From Piscirickettsiaceae bacterium (lineage in GTDB: Bacteria; Pseudomonadota; Gammaproteobacteria; Nitrosococcales; Methylophagaceae), in assembly GCA_030627065.1 (NCBI GenBank), contig DAOUSV010000110.1, forward strand, positions 1-5,551: DNA of 5,551 nucleotides. The letters are read 5' to 3'. Positions 1 through 5,551 of the stretch are shown here, one piece after another. Position numbers and translations under genes: made by a program. Position 1 is the stretch's first letter. Each line of letters begins with the position of its first letter. The notes under the pieces are model-generated. The model searched no databases. It was not told the origin of the DNA and worked only from the letters and a program-made list of their open reading frames with translations.

Positions 1-394
1 AAATCAAAATTGCTAAGGCATTCAAAAAACCTGTCATTACCGATTTTGAAATAAAACTCATAAACTTGTGTAAGTTTAAGTAGCCTGCCACAATTTGCAG
101 AACACCGGCTAAAACCGTTGCTGCTAACAGATATTGTAAGCCATGATCTTTGACCAGAGTTACCATTAATAAGGCAGTTGCGGCGGTTGCGGCGGAAATC
201 ATTCCTGCTCGGCCACCAACAAAGGCAATCATCACCGCAATGGCAAATGAGGCGTATAGACCTACTTTAGGATCAACACCAGCAATAATAGAGAACGCAA
301 TCGCTTCGGGCACTAATGCCAATGCCACTACAATACCAGCTAGGATATCCCCTCGAATATTACCAAACCAGTCTTGTTTAGCTGATAACAGCAT
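1..394 (-). CDS. SulP-family inorganic anion transporter, N-terminal part (cut by left edge)
   Basis: This is the first 131 codons of an inner-membrane transporter of the SulP (SLC26-like) family. The family moves sulfate, bicarbonate or other anions, usually with Na+ or H+ coupling. The start at 394 gives MLLSAKQDWFGNIRGDILAG and is preceded by a purine-rich AAGGGAAG. Family hallmarks are the amphipathic entry with D16 and AG (19-20), then VALALVPEAIAFSIIAG (23-39) in TM1, DPKVGLYASF (41-50) leading into TM2, and GGRAGMISAAT (60-70) at the TM3 loop. Further hydrophobic segments follow at about 86-107 and 118-131. The sequence resembles the SulP subgroup of Bacillus YvdB/YbaR more than enteric DauA, by memory. 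The rest of the transmembrane core and any C-terminal STAS domain lie outside the window, so the substrate cannot be assigned. It is co-directional with arfB but separated by 71 nt, so it probably has its own promoter. Confidence 0.9.
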   Translation of the reverse strand, partial: MLLSAKQDWFGNIRGDILAGIVVALALVPEAIAFSIIAGVDPKVGLYASFAIAVMIAFVGGRAGMISAATAATALLMVTLVKDHGLQYLLAATVLAGVLQIVAGYLNLHKFMSFISKSVMTGFLNALAILI

Positions 395-398
395 ATTA

Positions 399-406
399 CT
401 TCCCTT
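399..406 (-). promoter_or_regulatory. Ribosome binding site of the SulP gene
   Basis: On the minus strand the sequence reads AAGGGAAG, then TAAT, then the ATG at 394. It is among the strongest Shine-Dalgarno-like sequences in the window. It supports the 394 start and independent translation of this gene rather than coupling to arfB. Confidence 0.65.
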
Positions 407-450
407 TTTTACAATAGTATTGAGTCATCAGAATAGATAACAATGGGCGA

Positions 451-456
451 ATTATA
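451..456 (-). promoter_or_regulatory. Candidate -10 element for the SulP gene
   Basis: A perfect TATAAT on the minus strand lies in the 71-nt gap between arfB and the SulP gene. It would start transcription near 444 and give a leader of about 50 nt. No convincing -35 hexamer lies 16-18 nt upstream, inside the end of arfB. A single hexamer in AT-rich DNA is weak evidence. No hairpin followed by a T-run is visible after the arfB stop, so read-through from the upstream operon is also possible. Confidence 0.3.
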
Positions 457-465
457 CAGTAAAAC

Positions 466-879
466 TTACTCTGACACTTTGCCTCGTAAGGCTTTGGTTT
501 TGCCATGCTTGGTTTTACGATCCATACGTTTTTTTTGTGAATTTCTAGATGCTTTGGTTGGTCGTCTACTCTTTTGTATAGCTGCCGCGCTTTTAATCAG
601 CATCTGCAAACGCATTAGAGCATCATCTTTATTCTTTTCCTGATTACGAAATCGTTGAGCCTTAATAATAATAACGCCCTGTTTATTAATTCGGCGATCA
701 GACAAATTCATTAATCGTTCTTTATAAAACTCAGGTAAAGACGAAGCATTAATATCGAAACGAAGGTGGATTGCAGATGACACCTTATTCACATTCTGCC
801 CACCTGCTCCCTGCGCCCGAATTGCAGATAGAGCAATCTCATTATCAGGAATGGACACTGAATTTGATATTATTAACAT
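466..879 (-). CDS. arfB: Alternative ribosome-rescue factor B, peptidyl-tRNA hydrolase ArfB (YaeJ)
   Basis: ArfB enters the A site of ribosomes stalled at the end of a truncated mRNA and hydrolyses the peptidyl-tRNA, as a backup to tmRNA and ArfA. The 137-residue product matches the family length (E. coli 140 aa). It carries the catalytic GGQ at residues 26-28 within RAQGAGGQNVNK, then AIHLRFDINASSLPEFYKERL, typical of YaeJ. It ends in a long basic tail (about 100-137, ending MDRKTKHGKTKALRGKVSE), which in E. coli ArfB occupies the mRNA entry channel. It lacks the codon-recognition domains of RF1/RF2. I chose the ATG at 879 because MLIISNSVSIPDNEI aligns with the E. coli N-terminus. A longer frame to 972 only adds sequence antisense-like in composition and overlapping yjbQ. 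The gene starts 14 nt after the yjbQ stop with no clear Shine-Dalgarno sequence, so it is probably coupled to yjbQ. An A8 run encodes the KK of QKKRMD in the tail. Confidence 0.95.
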   Translation of the reverse strand: MLIISNSVSIPDNEIALSAIRAQGAGGQNVNKVSSAIHLRFDINASSLPEFYKERLMNLSDRRINKQGVIIIKAQRFRNQEKNKDDALMRLQMLIKSAAAIQKSRRPTKASRNSQKKRMDRKTKHGKTKALRGKVSE

Positions 880-893
880 CGAAATTAAGGTAA

Positions 894-1310
894 CTACTCG
901 CCCTGGACGGTCACAATCACCCGACGTTGGTGAGGATGAGTACGATGTTCCCATAAAAACAAACCTTGCCAAATGCCCAAATCACATCGGCTATTACTAA
1001 CCGGCATCGTTACATCAGGATTGGTCAAAACTGTTCTAATATGAGCACTCATATCATCCGGCCCTTCATCTTGATGCAAAAACATAGCGTCACCATCGGG
1101 CACAATATGTTGCATATAAGTTTCCATATCAATCTGCACATCAGGATCAGCATTCTCACACAACATTAATGACGCGCTAGTATGTTGCACAAACACATGA
1201 CATGTTCCGATTGAAATACCGGATTGAGCTACTATTTGTTGTATTTCGTTGGTAATATTAGTGGTGCTTCTACCACGGGTGGAGAAGTTTAATTTCTGTT
1301 GGAATACCAT
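894..1310 (-). CDS. yjbQ: YjbQ family protein (UPF0047; secondary thiamine-phosphate synthase family)
   Basis: A 138-residue protein of the UPF0047/YjbQ family, full length (E. coli 138 aa). Family members form compact trimers with a conserved metal-site-like pocket. Some show weak thiamine-phosphate synthase activity, hence the database name, but the physiological role is unsettled. Conserved features are HTSASL (43-48), CENADPDVQIDME (51-63), EGPDDMSAHI (82-91, with the pocket histidine H90), WQG (114-116), EHR (121-123) and the terminal VQGE. H43, D61 and H90 are the probable pocket residues, inferred from family conservation. The ATG at 1310 overlaps the TAA of the upstream trpD2-like gene by one base (TAATG). 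An AAGG lies 9 nt upstream, inside the end of that gene. Translation is therefore likely coupled to it. The thiamine label should be treated as a family name and not a demonstrated function. Confidence 0.93.
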   Translation of the reverse strand: MVFQQKLNFSTRGRSTTNITNEIQQIVAQSGISIGTCHVFVQHTSASLMLCENADPDVQIDMETYMQHIVPDGDAMFLHQDEGPDDMSAHIRTVLTNPDVTMPVSNSRCDLGIWQGLFLWEHRTHPHQRRVIVTVQGE

Positions 1311-2368
1311 TAATTAAGACCTTGTTTAAAATAAGAGTTTGCTTTTCCTGATTTGATGACTTGTCGTATATAATCTGCGGCTTGTTGAGGCGACGCTTGT
1401 AAACTACAGTGATATAGAGCCATTGCTCCGCCTAATACTAGGCTATCAAATGCAACGCCGCTTTGGCCTGCCAATGCTTTGGAGCCTAAATCAACCGTTT
1501 CTTCAGCGGTTACATTTTCGGAACGTTTAGGTAATACGCCCCGCGTGGTTTGCTCGATGCCAAACTCAATAGGATCTAATGGATAAGCTTGTGCTACATC
1601 TGATTGTTCTGATTGTATGGTAAAACAGTTTGATGTTTCACGTAATGTTGGCAATATGCCGCCTTCAATTCCTCGAATAATTAGTGCTGAGTTAAAACCC
1701 GCTTGCTGTGCTAGTTGAGCTAATATTGGTGGATATTCTTTATGCACAAAGCCTATTTGTAGATGTGTTTTAAGTTTGGCTTTAATGGGCATCACTAGCT
1801 TTTCTAATGTCGCCAAGCTTGGTCGCTTGATCATTCGTGTACGTAGTTCTTGCAAGGCATATAAACTGGCGCTTGCTTGTGCTTGATCAATATAAGCCCA
1901 GCTTAATTCTGGATTATTAAGCCGACACTTTGCTTGCTCTACTGAACAATCAGTAGCAACCCCAGCAACAGTAAGCACTTGTGAATGAGTAACACCAAAT
2001 TTAGGCCCCATCTCATCCACCCCTTGTGAAATAGTCGGCAAACCTGCGGCTGCTAATACTACCGGCAAAAAGGCAGAAATTGGGCAATGTCGATTATAGC
2101 CATTATACGGATCAGACAATATTAATAGCTGGTCAACGTCGGCTGTTTCTTGCTGAGTTTGTGCCTGTATCGCCTGCAAAATACCTAGGTTTTCATCATT
2201 TGTTTCACGTTTAATTCGCAATGAAATAAAGAAAATAGCCGCCTGCACCTCATCCGCCTGCCCTGACAATATCTCAGTCATGGCATCAAAGGCTTCTTGC
2301 TTGGATAAGTCTTTAGTTAAATGTGGTCCTGTTGCGACTTTTCTAATCGCATCGCTTAGCGCAGTCAT
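1310..2368 (-). CDS. ybiB: TrpD2/YbiB-like protein, anthranilate phosphoribosyltransferase paralogue
   Basis: A 352-residue member of the TrpD superfamily (class III nucleoside phosphorylase fold). The helical N-domain (about 5-70) contains QAAIFFISLRIKRETNDEN, the usual TrpD/TrpD2 helix-and-loop. The larger alpha/beta domain contains SQGVDEMGPKFGVTH (114-128) and RGIEGGILPTLRE (232-244), matching the G-x-[DE]-G segment of TrpD. At the position where true TrpD has the glycine-rich GTGGD PRPP-binding loop, this protein has SDPYNGYNR (85-93), like the SYNG of E. coli YbiB. It is therefore unlikely to make phosphoribosyl anthranilate. No other trp gene is nearby. E. coli YbiB was described as a nucleic-acid-binding dimer, and ybiB sits beside the LexA-regulated dinG. 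Here the start ATG overlaps the ligA stop by 4 nt (ATGA), suggesting co-regulation with DNA ligase. The exact role is unknown. Confidence 0.85.
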   Translation of the reverse strand: MTALSDAIRKVATGPHLTKDLSKQEAFDAMTEILSGQADEVQAAIFFISLRIKRETNDENLGILQAIQAQTQQETADVDQLLILSDPYNGYNRHCPISAFLPVVLAAAGLPTISQGVDEMGPKFGVTHSQVLTVAGVATDCSVEQAKCRLNNPELSWAYIDQAQASASLYALQELRTRMIKRPSLATLEKLVMPIKAKLKTHLQIGFVHKEYPPILAQLAQQAGFNSALIIRGIEGGILPTLRETSNCFTIQSEQSDVAQAYPLDPIEFGIEQTTRGVLPKRSENVTAEETVDLGSKALAGQSGVAFDSLVLGGAMALYHCSLQASPQQAADYIRQVIKSGKANSYFKQGLN

Positions 2369-4371
2369 AACCAGCCCACCAACGTATTTTCATCTACCAC
2401 GATGATACCTAAACTTTCTGCTTTTGTTAGCTTTGAACCTGCATCACGTCCAGCGACTACAAAGTCGGTTTTCTTGGACACACTGCCAGAGACTTTAGCG
2501 CCGAGTGCCAATAACTTCTCTTTGGCTTCACTGCGAGACAGTTGTTCTAAAGTGCCGGTTAACACAATTATTTTGCCATTTAATGCTGAATCAGAGCTTA
2601 CTTTTTGTTCCAACGGCCATGTTATACCTGCATTTAATAAACGCTCTATGACTTGTTGATTATGCTCTTGACCAAAGAAAGTGACAATATGATGAGCGAC
2701 AATTAGCCCAACATCTTCAATCTCAATTAAGGTCGCTTCACCTGCTTGTTCTAGTGCGTCAAGTGTCAAAAAATGACTAGCTAAAGAACGAGCAGTGGCT
2801 TCCCCTACTTCTCGAATACCTAATGAATAGAGGAAACGGGCGAACTTAGTTTGTTTGGCTACTTGCAATGCTTCAATTAAGTTACTAGCGGATTTCTCAG
2901 CCATTCTGTCTAATGACGATAGTTGAGCAATAGTGAGTTGAAATAAATCAGCCGGATCATTAATCAAGCCTTCATCCACTAATTGTTCGACTAATTTATC
3001 GCCTAAGCCATCGACATCTAATGCCTTGCGTGAGGCAAAGTGTTTAATGGCTTCTTTACGCTGTGCCGGACAATATAAACCGCCACTACAGCGTGCAATA
3101 GCTTCGCCTTCAATACGTTCTACATCTGAACCACAGATTGGACATTGATCTGGAATTTTAAACGTCACTGTATTTTCTGGTCGTTTAGAGACAACAACTT
3201 GCACCACTTCAGGAATAACATCACCGGCGCGACGCACAATAACGGTATCGCCTACTCGCACATCTTTGCGATCAATTTCATCTTGATTATGCAGGGTTGC
3301 ATTGCTCACGGTGACTCCACCGACAAAGACCGGTTTTAAGCGAGCAACCGGAGTTAATGCACCAGTACGGCCTACTTGGATTTCAATCTCTTCCACCACC
3401 GTCATTTCTTCTTGTGCCGGAAATTTATAAGCAATTGCCCAACGTGGTGCGCGTGACACAAAACCTAATCGTTGTTGAAGCTGGCTATCATCAACCTTAA
3501 ATACCACGCCATCAATGTCATACGACAAGCTATCTCGGTGTTCACCTAACTGTTTAATATAGTCTAAACAGGCATCGACACCTTCGACTAACTGTATTTC
3601 ATCTGATATTTGGCAGCCCCATTTTGCAATCATCTTCATGGCATCGCTATGGGTGGAAGGTTTATCCATACCTTGTAAGTCACCAAGACCATAGCAGTAA
3701 ATGGCTAAAGGTCGGCTGGCAGTGATTTTTGAGTCTAATTGACGTAATGAACCTGCGGCTGCATTTCGAGGATTAACGAAGGGTTTTTTATTATCGGTAA
3801 TTTGCTTCAAATTAAGTGCATCAAAGCCTGCTTTAGGCATAACGATTTCACCACGGATCTCAATCACATCGGGAATGTTATCGCCAACAAGTTTCAACGG
3901 AACACTAGCAATAGTACGTACATTAGCGGTTACATCTTCACCGACACTACCATCACCACGGGTGGCGGCTTGCACTAAAATACCTTGTTCATAACGTAAG
4001 CTAATTGCCAAGCCATCGAGTTTAGGTTCGGCAATATAAACCAGTGTTTGTTTACTGTTTAAGCGGTCTTGTACTCGCTTATCAAAGGCATGTAATGCGA
4101 TGGCATCAAATACATTATCTAATGACAACATCGGTAAGGCATGTTCAATTTGATTGAACTTGTCGAGTGCCTGTCCGCCTACTCTTTGGGTTGGCGAGTC
4201 TGCTGTTAATAGTTCAGGACTAGCAAGCTCAATTGTTTGCAACTCTTTAAATAGTCGGTCATATTCTGAATCGGTAACTTCAGGGTTATCATTAATATAG
4301 TATTGGTGGTTAAACCTATCAATTAAGTTCCTAAGTTCAAGTGCACGTTGTGATTTATGTGTAATAGTCAT
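2365..4371 (-). CDS. ligA: NAD+-dependent DNA ligase LigA
   Basis: Seals 3'-OH/5'-phosphate nicks during lagging-strand synthesis and repair, using NAD+ as adenylate donor; normally essential. At 668 residues it is full length (E. coli 671) with every domain present. Domain Ia (1-70) has the NMN-binding segment YYINDNPEVTDSEYDRL. The nucleotidyltransferase domain has KLDG (117-120) with adenylated lysine K117, then TRGDGSVGEDVT (138-148), EIRGE (171-175), DIDGVVFKV (285-293) and WAIAYKFP (311-318). The OB fold has VGRTGALTPVA (333-343). The zinc finger has C410, C413, C428 and C434. A helix-hairpin-helix region spans about 450-570 and a C-terminal BRCT domain about 593-668. K117 and the cysteines are each offset by +2 from E. 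coli K115 and C408/411/426/432. The ATG lies 3 nt after the zipA stop without a clear Shine-Dalgarno sequence, so it is probably coupled to zipA. The stop TGA overlaps the next start. Confidence 0.99.
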   Translation of the reverse strand: MTITHKSQRALELRNLIDRFNHQYYINDNPEVTDSEYDRLFKELQTIELASPELLTADSPTQRVGGQALDKFNQIEHALPMLSLDNVFDAIALHAFDKRVQDRLNSKQTLVYIAEPKLDGLAISLRYEQGILVQAATRGDGSVGEDVTANVRTIASVPLKLVGDNIPDVIEIRGEIVMPKAGFDALNLKQITDNKKPFVNPRNAAAGSLRQLDSKITASRPLAIYCYGLGDLQGMDKPSTHSDAMKMIAKWGCQISDEIQLVEGVDACLDYIKQLGEHRDSLSYDIDGVVFKVDDSQLQQRLGFVSRAPRWAIAYKFPAQEEMTVVEEIEIQVGRTGALTPVARLKPVFVGGVTVSNATLHNQDEIDRKDVRVGDTVIVRRAGDVIPEVVQVVVSKRPENTVTFKIPDQCPICGSDVERIEGEAIARCSGGLYCPAQRKEAIKHFASRKALDVDGLGDKLVEQLVDEGLINDPADLFQLTIAQLSSLDRMAEKSASNLIEALQVAKQTKFARFLYSLGIREVGEATARSLASHFLTLDALEQAGEATLIEIEDVGLIVAHHIVTFFGQEHNQQVIERLLNAGITWPLEQKVSSDSALNGKIIVLTGTLEQLSRSEAKEKLLALGAKVSGSVSKKTDFVVAGRDAGSKLTKAESLGIIVVDENTLVGWL

Positions 4372-4374
4372 TGC

Positions 4375-5169
4375 TTAATATTGATTATTCTCTATTTGCA
4401 TTGTGAGGTTCATTTTTAAAATTCGTCCTCGCATGGATTCTATTGTGTCTTGGGTGACCGTTTTCTGTAGTTCATCACAGAGAATGCCTCCGAGCATATC
4501 CGCCATTGATATTGCTGTTTTATACATTTCTTCAAACAAAATTAATGAATCAATGGGAGCTGGAAATTTTGCAAATATTAATAGTCCTGGCGTAATCATG
4601 TTGGCGAATTCATCAGGGTTTAATGTACCGGGCTCGAGAAGGTTGGCAATGCTAAATAAAGCTTGCTTGCTACTGTCGGCACTGAGTCGATGAAAAATCG
4701 CCATTTCACCATAATAAAGACCTAAATTTTCTAATGCTATTTTAATATCTAGCCCCGAAAGTGAAGCTCCCTCTCGAGCTAGGATAGTAAATGAAATCAT
4801 CATATCCCAATCAGGAATCGCAGTGGTATCTAATGGCGCTTCTTCGTGTACCGAGTCTAATAAAGGCGCTATTTCAATCGTGTCTTCTACAATATCAATC
4901 ATAGGTGTTTGCGTTATTGGAGCAGATGAGATGCTCACACTTGGCTCATCATCAACGGTTGAACTGTGATTATCAATTTGTTGTTGAGTCACTTCTTGTT
5001 CAAATAGTGCATTAAACTCCTGCCCGTCTGCAATTCGCCGCTCTTCAACTTCAATTGTTGCTTGAGCTATATATGCGCGATGTTTCTCTTTCGATTGCAA
5101 AATTGCATACCAGGTAACTCCTGCAAAGATGGCTATTAGAGTGACGGCGATAATTATAATGTCTAGCAC
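4375..5169 (-). CDS. zipA: Cell division protein ZipA
   Basis: Inner-membrane protein that tethers and bundles FtsZ filaments at the Z-ring and helps recruit later division proteins. The order is a short N-terminus, one transmembrane helix (about 4-24, IIIIAVTLIAIFAGVTWYAI), a charged juxtamembrane stretch (26-60), a flexible acidic and polar linker (about 60-118), and the FtsZ-binding domain (about 119-255). The last contains LENLGLYYGEMAIFHRL (146-162), LFSIANLLEPGT (171-182), ITPGLLIFAKFP (192-203) and MADMLGGILCDE (222-233), all aligning with E. coli ZipA. The protein is shorter than E. coli's (264 against 328 aa) because the linker is reduced and not strongly P/Q rich. The start is a GTG directly after an in-frame TAA, with GGAAGA 9 nt upstream; no longer frame is possible. 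It is the first gene of the minus-strand operon and lies directly upstream of ligA, an arrangement common in Gammaproteobacteria. Confidence 0.96.
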   Translation of the reverse strand: MLDIIIIAVTLIAIFAGVTWYAILQSKEKHRAYIAQATIEVEERRIADGQEFNALFEQEVTQQQIDNHSSTVDDEPSVSISSAPITQTPMIDIVEDTIEIAPLLDSVHEEAPLDTTAIPDWDMMISFTILAREGASLSGLDIKIALENLGLYYGEMAIFHRLSADSSKQALFSIANLLEPGTLNPDEFANMITPGLLIFAKFPAPIDSLILFEEMYKTAISMADMLGGILCDELQKTVTQDTIESMRGRILKMNLTMQIENNQY

Positions 5170-5198
5170 TTAAATTAATCTTCCAACTAAGGGATAAT
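5170..5198 (+). promoter_or_regulatory. Candidate queF promoter
   Basis: GATAAT at 5193-5198 matches five of six consensus -10 positions. With a 17-nt spacer the hexamer upstream is TTAAAT at 5170-5175, which matches -35 only partly. Transcription would start near 5205 and give a leader of about 24 nt before the queF ATG. I see no preQ1 riboswitch in this short leader. Confidence 0.3.
5179..5184 (-). promoter_or_regulatory. Ribosome binding site deciding the zipA GTG start
   Basis: GGAAGA on the minus strand ends 9 nt before the GTG at 5169. An in-frame TAA sits immediately before that GTG and the transmembrane helix begins three codons after it. The site therefore fixes GTG as the start. 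Confidence 0.6.
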
Positions 5199-5209
5199 GT
5201 TCGTTTTAC

Positions 5210-5237
5210 ATTATATAGAGATTCATCGATGTCTACA
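5210..5237 (-). promoter_or_regulatory. Candidate zipA operon promoter
   Basis: A perfect TATAAT on the minus strand (5210-5215) sits about 40 nt upstream of the zipA start. With a 16-nt spacer the -35 position reads TGTAGA (5232-5237), a 3/6 match that falls inside the first codons of queF. A better hexamer, TAGACA (5/6), is at 5230-5235, but its spacer of 14 nt is too short for ordinary sigma-70 use. Transcription would begin near 5203. Confidence 0.4.
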
Positions 5238-5551
5238 TTACCAAGTACAGATCTGGAAACCTTCGATAACGCAATTCCAGAACGTGATTATACTATTCAT
5301 ATCGAAACGCCGGAGTTCACTTGCTTGTGCCCAAAGACCGGTCAGCCAGATTTTGCAACTATCCAGATTGATTATGTGCCAGATTTGAAATGTATCGAAT
5401 TAAAAGCCTATAAACTTTATATCTGGTCTTATCGCGATCAAGGTGCATTTCATGAAAAAGTCACCAATCAGATCTTGGATGATTTAGTGGCGGCTTGTGA
5501 TCCTCGCTTTATGCGTGTGACCGGTATTTTTAATGTTCGTGGTGGTGTTTA
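5229..5551 (+). CDS. queF: NADPH-dependent 7-cyano-7-deazaguanine reductase QueF, N-terminal part (cut by right edge)
   Basis: QueF reduces the nitrile of preQ0 to the aminomethyl group of preQ1 in the queuosine pathway, in the cytoplasm. The window holds 107 codons plus two bases. The catalytic segment FTCLCPKTGQPDFATI (30-45) contains C34, the thioimide-forming cysteine, and D41, equivalent to B. subtilis C55 and D62 with the same 7-residue spacing. The QueF NADPH motif is ELKAYKLY (57-64). HE at 75-76 gives E76, matching B. subtilis E97 by the same offset. FNVRGGV at the edge is the expected late motif. These elements begin near the N-terminus, so this is the short, one-module type and not the roughly 280-residue two-module type of E. 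coli, where the catalytic and NADPH motifs are in separate halves. The ATG at 5229 follows AGAG at 8 nt. It is transcribed divergently from zipA. Confidence 0.95.
   Translation, partial: MSTLPSTDLETFDNAIPERDYTIHIETPEFTCLCPKTGQPDFATIQIDYVPDLKCIELKAYKLYIWSYRDQGAFHEKVTNQILDDLVAACDPRFMRVTGIFNVRGGV

Noticed and set aside
1..394. Idea that the SulP gene is the counterpart of the sulfate gene cysZ beside zipA in E. coli
   Set aside because: CysZ is unrelated to SulP, lies on the other side of zipA, and this gene is separated from the operon by a likely promoter.
150..440. Plus-strand open frame of 96 codons opposite the SulP gene
   Set aside because: It lies antisense to a well-recognised transporter sequence and its alanine- and threonine-rich translation resembles no protein I know; it is a shadow frame.
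395..465. Rho-independent terminator after arfB
   Set aside because: No GC-rich stem followed by a T-run on the minus strand could be found in the 71-nt gap.
880..972. Possible 31-residue N-terminal extension of ArfB from an ATG at 972
   Set aside because: The extra residues have no resemblance to ArfB, would overlap most of the yjbQ 3' end, and the ATG at 879 aligns exactly with the E. coli ArfB N-terminus.
1272..3966. The 11-mer ACCACGGGTGG occurs near 1272 and again near 3956
   Set aside because: Both copies are in conserved coding sequence, there are only two, and they lack shared flanks; chance is sufficient.
4403..4693. Plus-strand open frame of 96 codons opposite zipA, and similar short frames opposite ligA and yjbQ
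   Set aside because: All lie antisense to conserved domains, with no ribosome binding site or recognisable product.

Overview
The window looks like core chromosome of a gammaproteobacterium with moderate-to-low GC. The main evidence is the zipA–ligA pair: ZipA is a division protein essentially confined to Gammaproteobacteria, and ligA lies directly downstream of it, as it does widely in that class. AT-rich codon use, short intergenic gaps and a one-module QueF suggest a lineage away from the enterics, but I cannot name the genus.

Layout from right to left. The 5' part of queF (5229 to the right edge, + strand) makes preQ1 for queuosine tRNA modification. A 59-nt divergent gap follows, with candidate promoters facing both ways. 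A tightly packed minus-strand operon runs away from it: zipA (GTG start), ligA (3-nt gap after zipA), a TrpD2/YbiB-like gene (ATGA overlap with ligA), yjbQ (TAATG overlap) and arfB (14-nt gap). After a 71-nt gap comes the 5' part of a SulP-family anion transporter, also on the minus strand and cut by the left edge.

The operon is functionally mixed: Z-ring anchoring (ZipA), nick sealing (LigA), a nucleic-acid-binding TrpD paralogue (TrpD2), a YjbQ/UPF0047 enzyme-like protein, and rescue of stalled ribosomes (ArfB). Junction geometry suggests one transcript with translational coupling throughout. The link with most content is TrpD2 overlapping the ligase gene, since E. coli YbiB binds nucleic acid and is encoded next to the DNA-damage helicase gene dinG.

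I see no mobile element, CRISPR array, tRNA, rRNA or prophage remnant, and no clearly new system. All complete genes are intact and near their families' usual lengths. No stretch over 300 bases lacks a gene.
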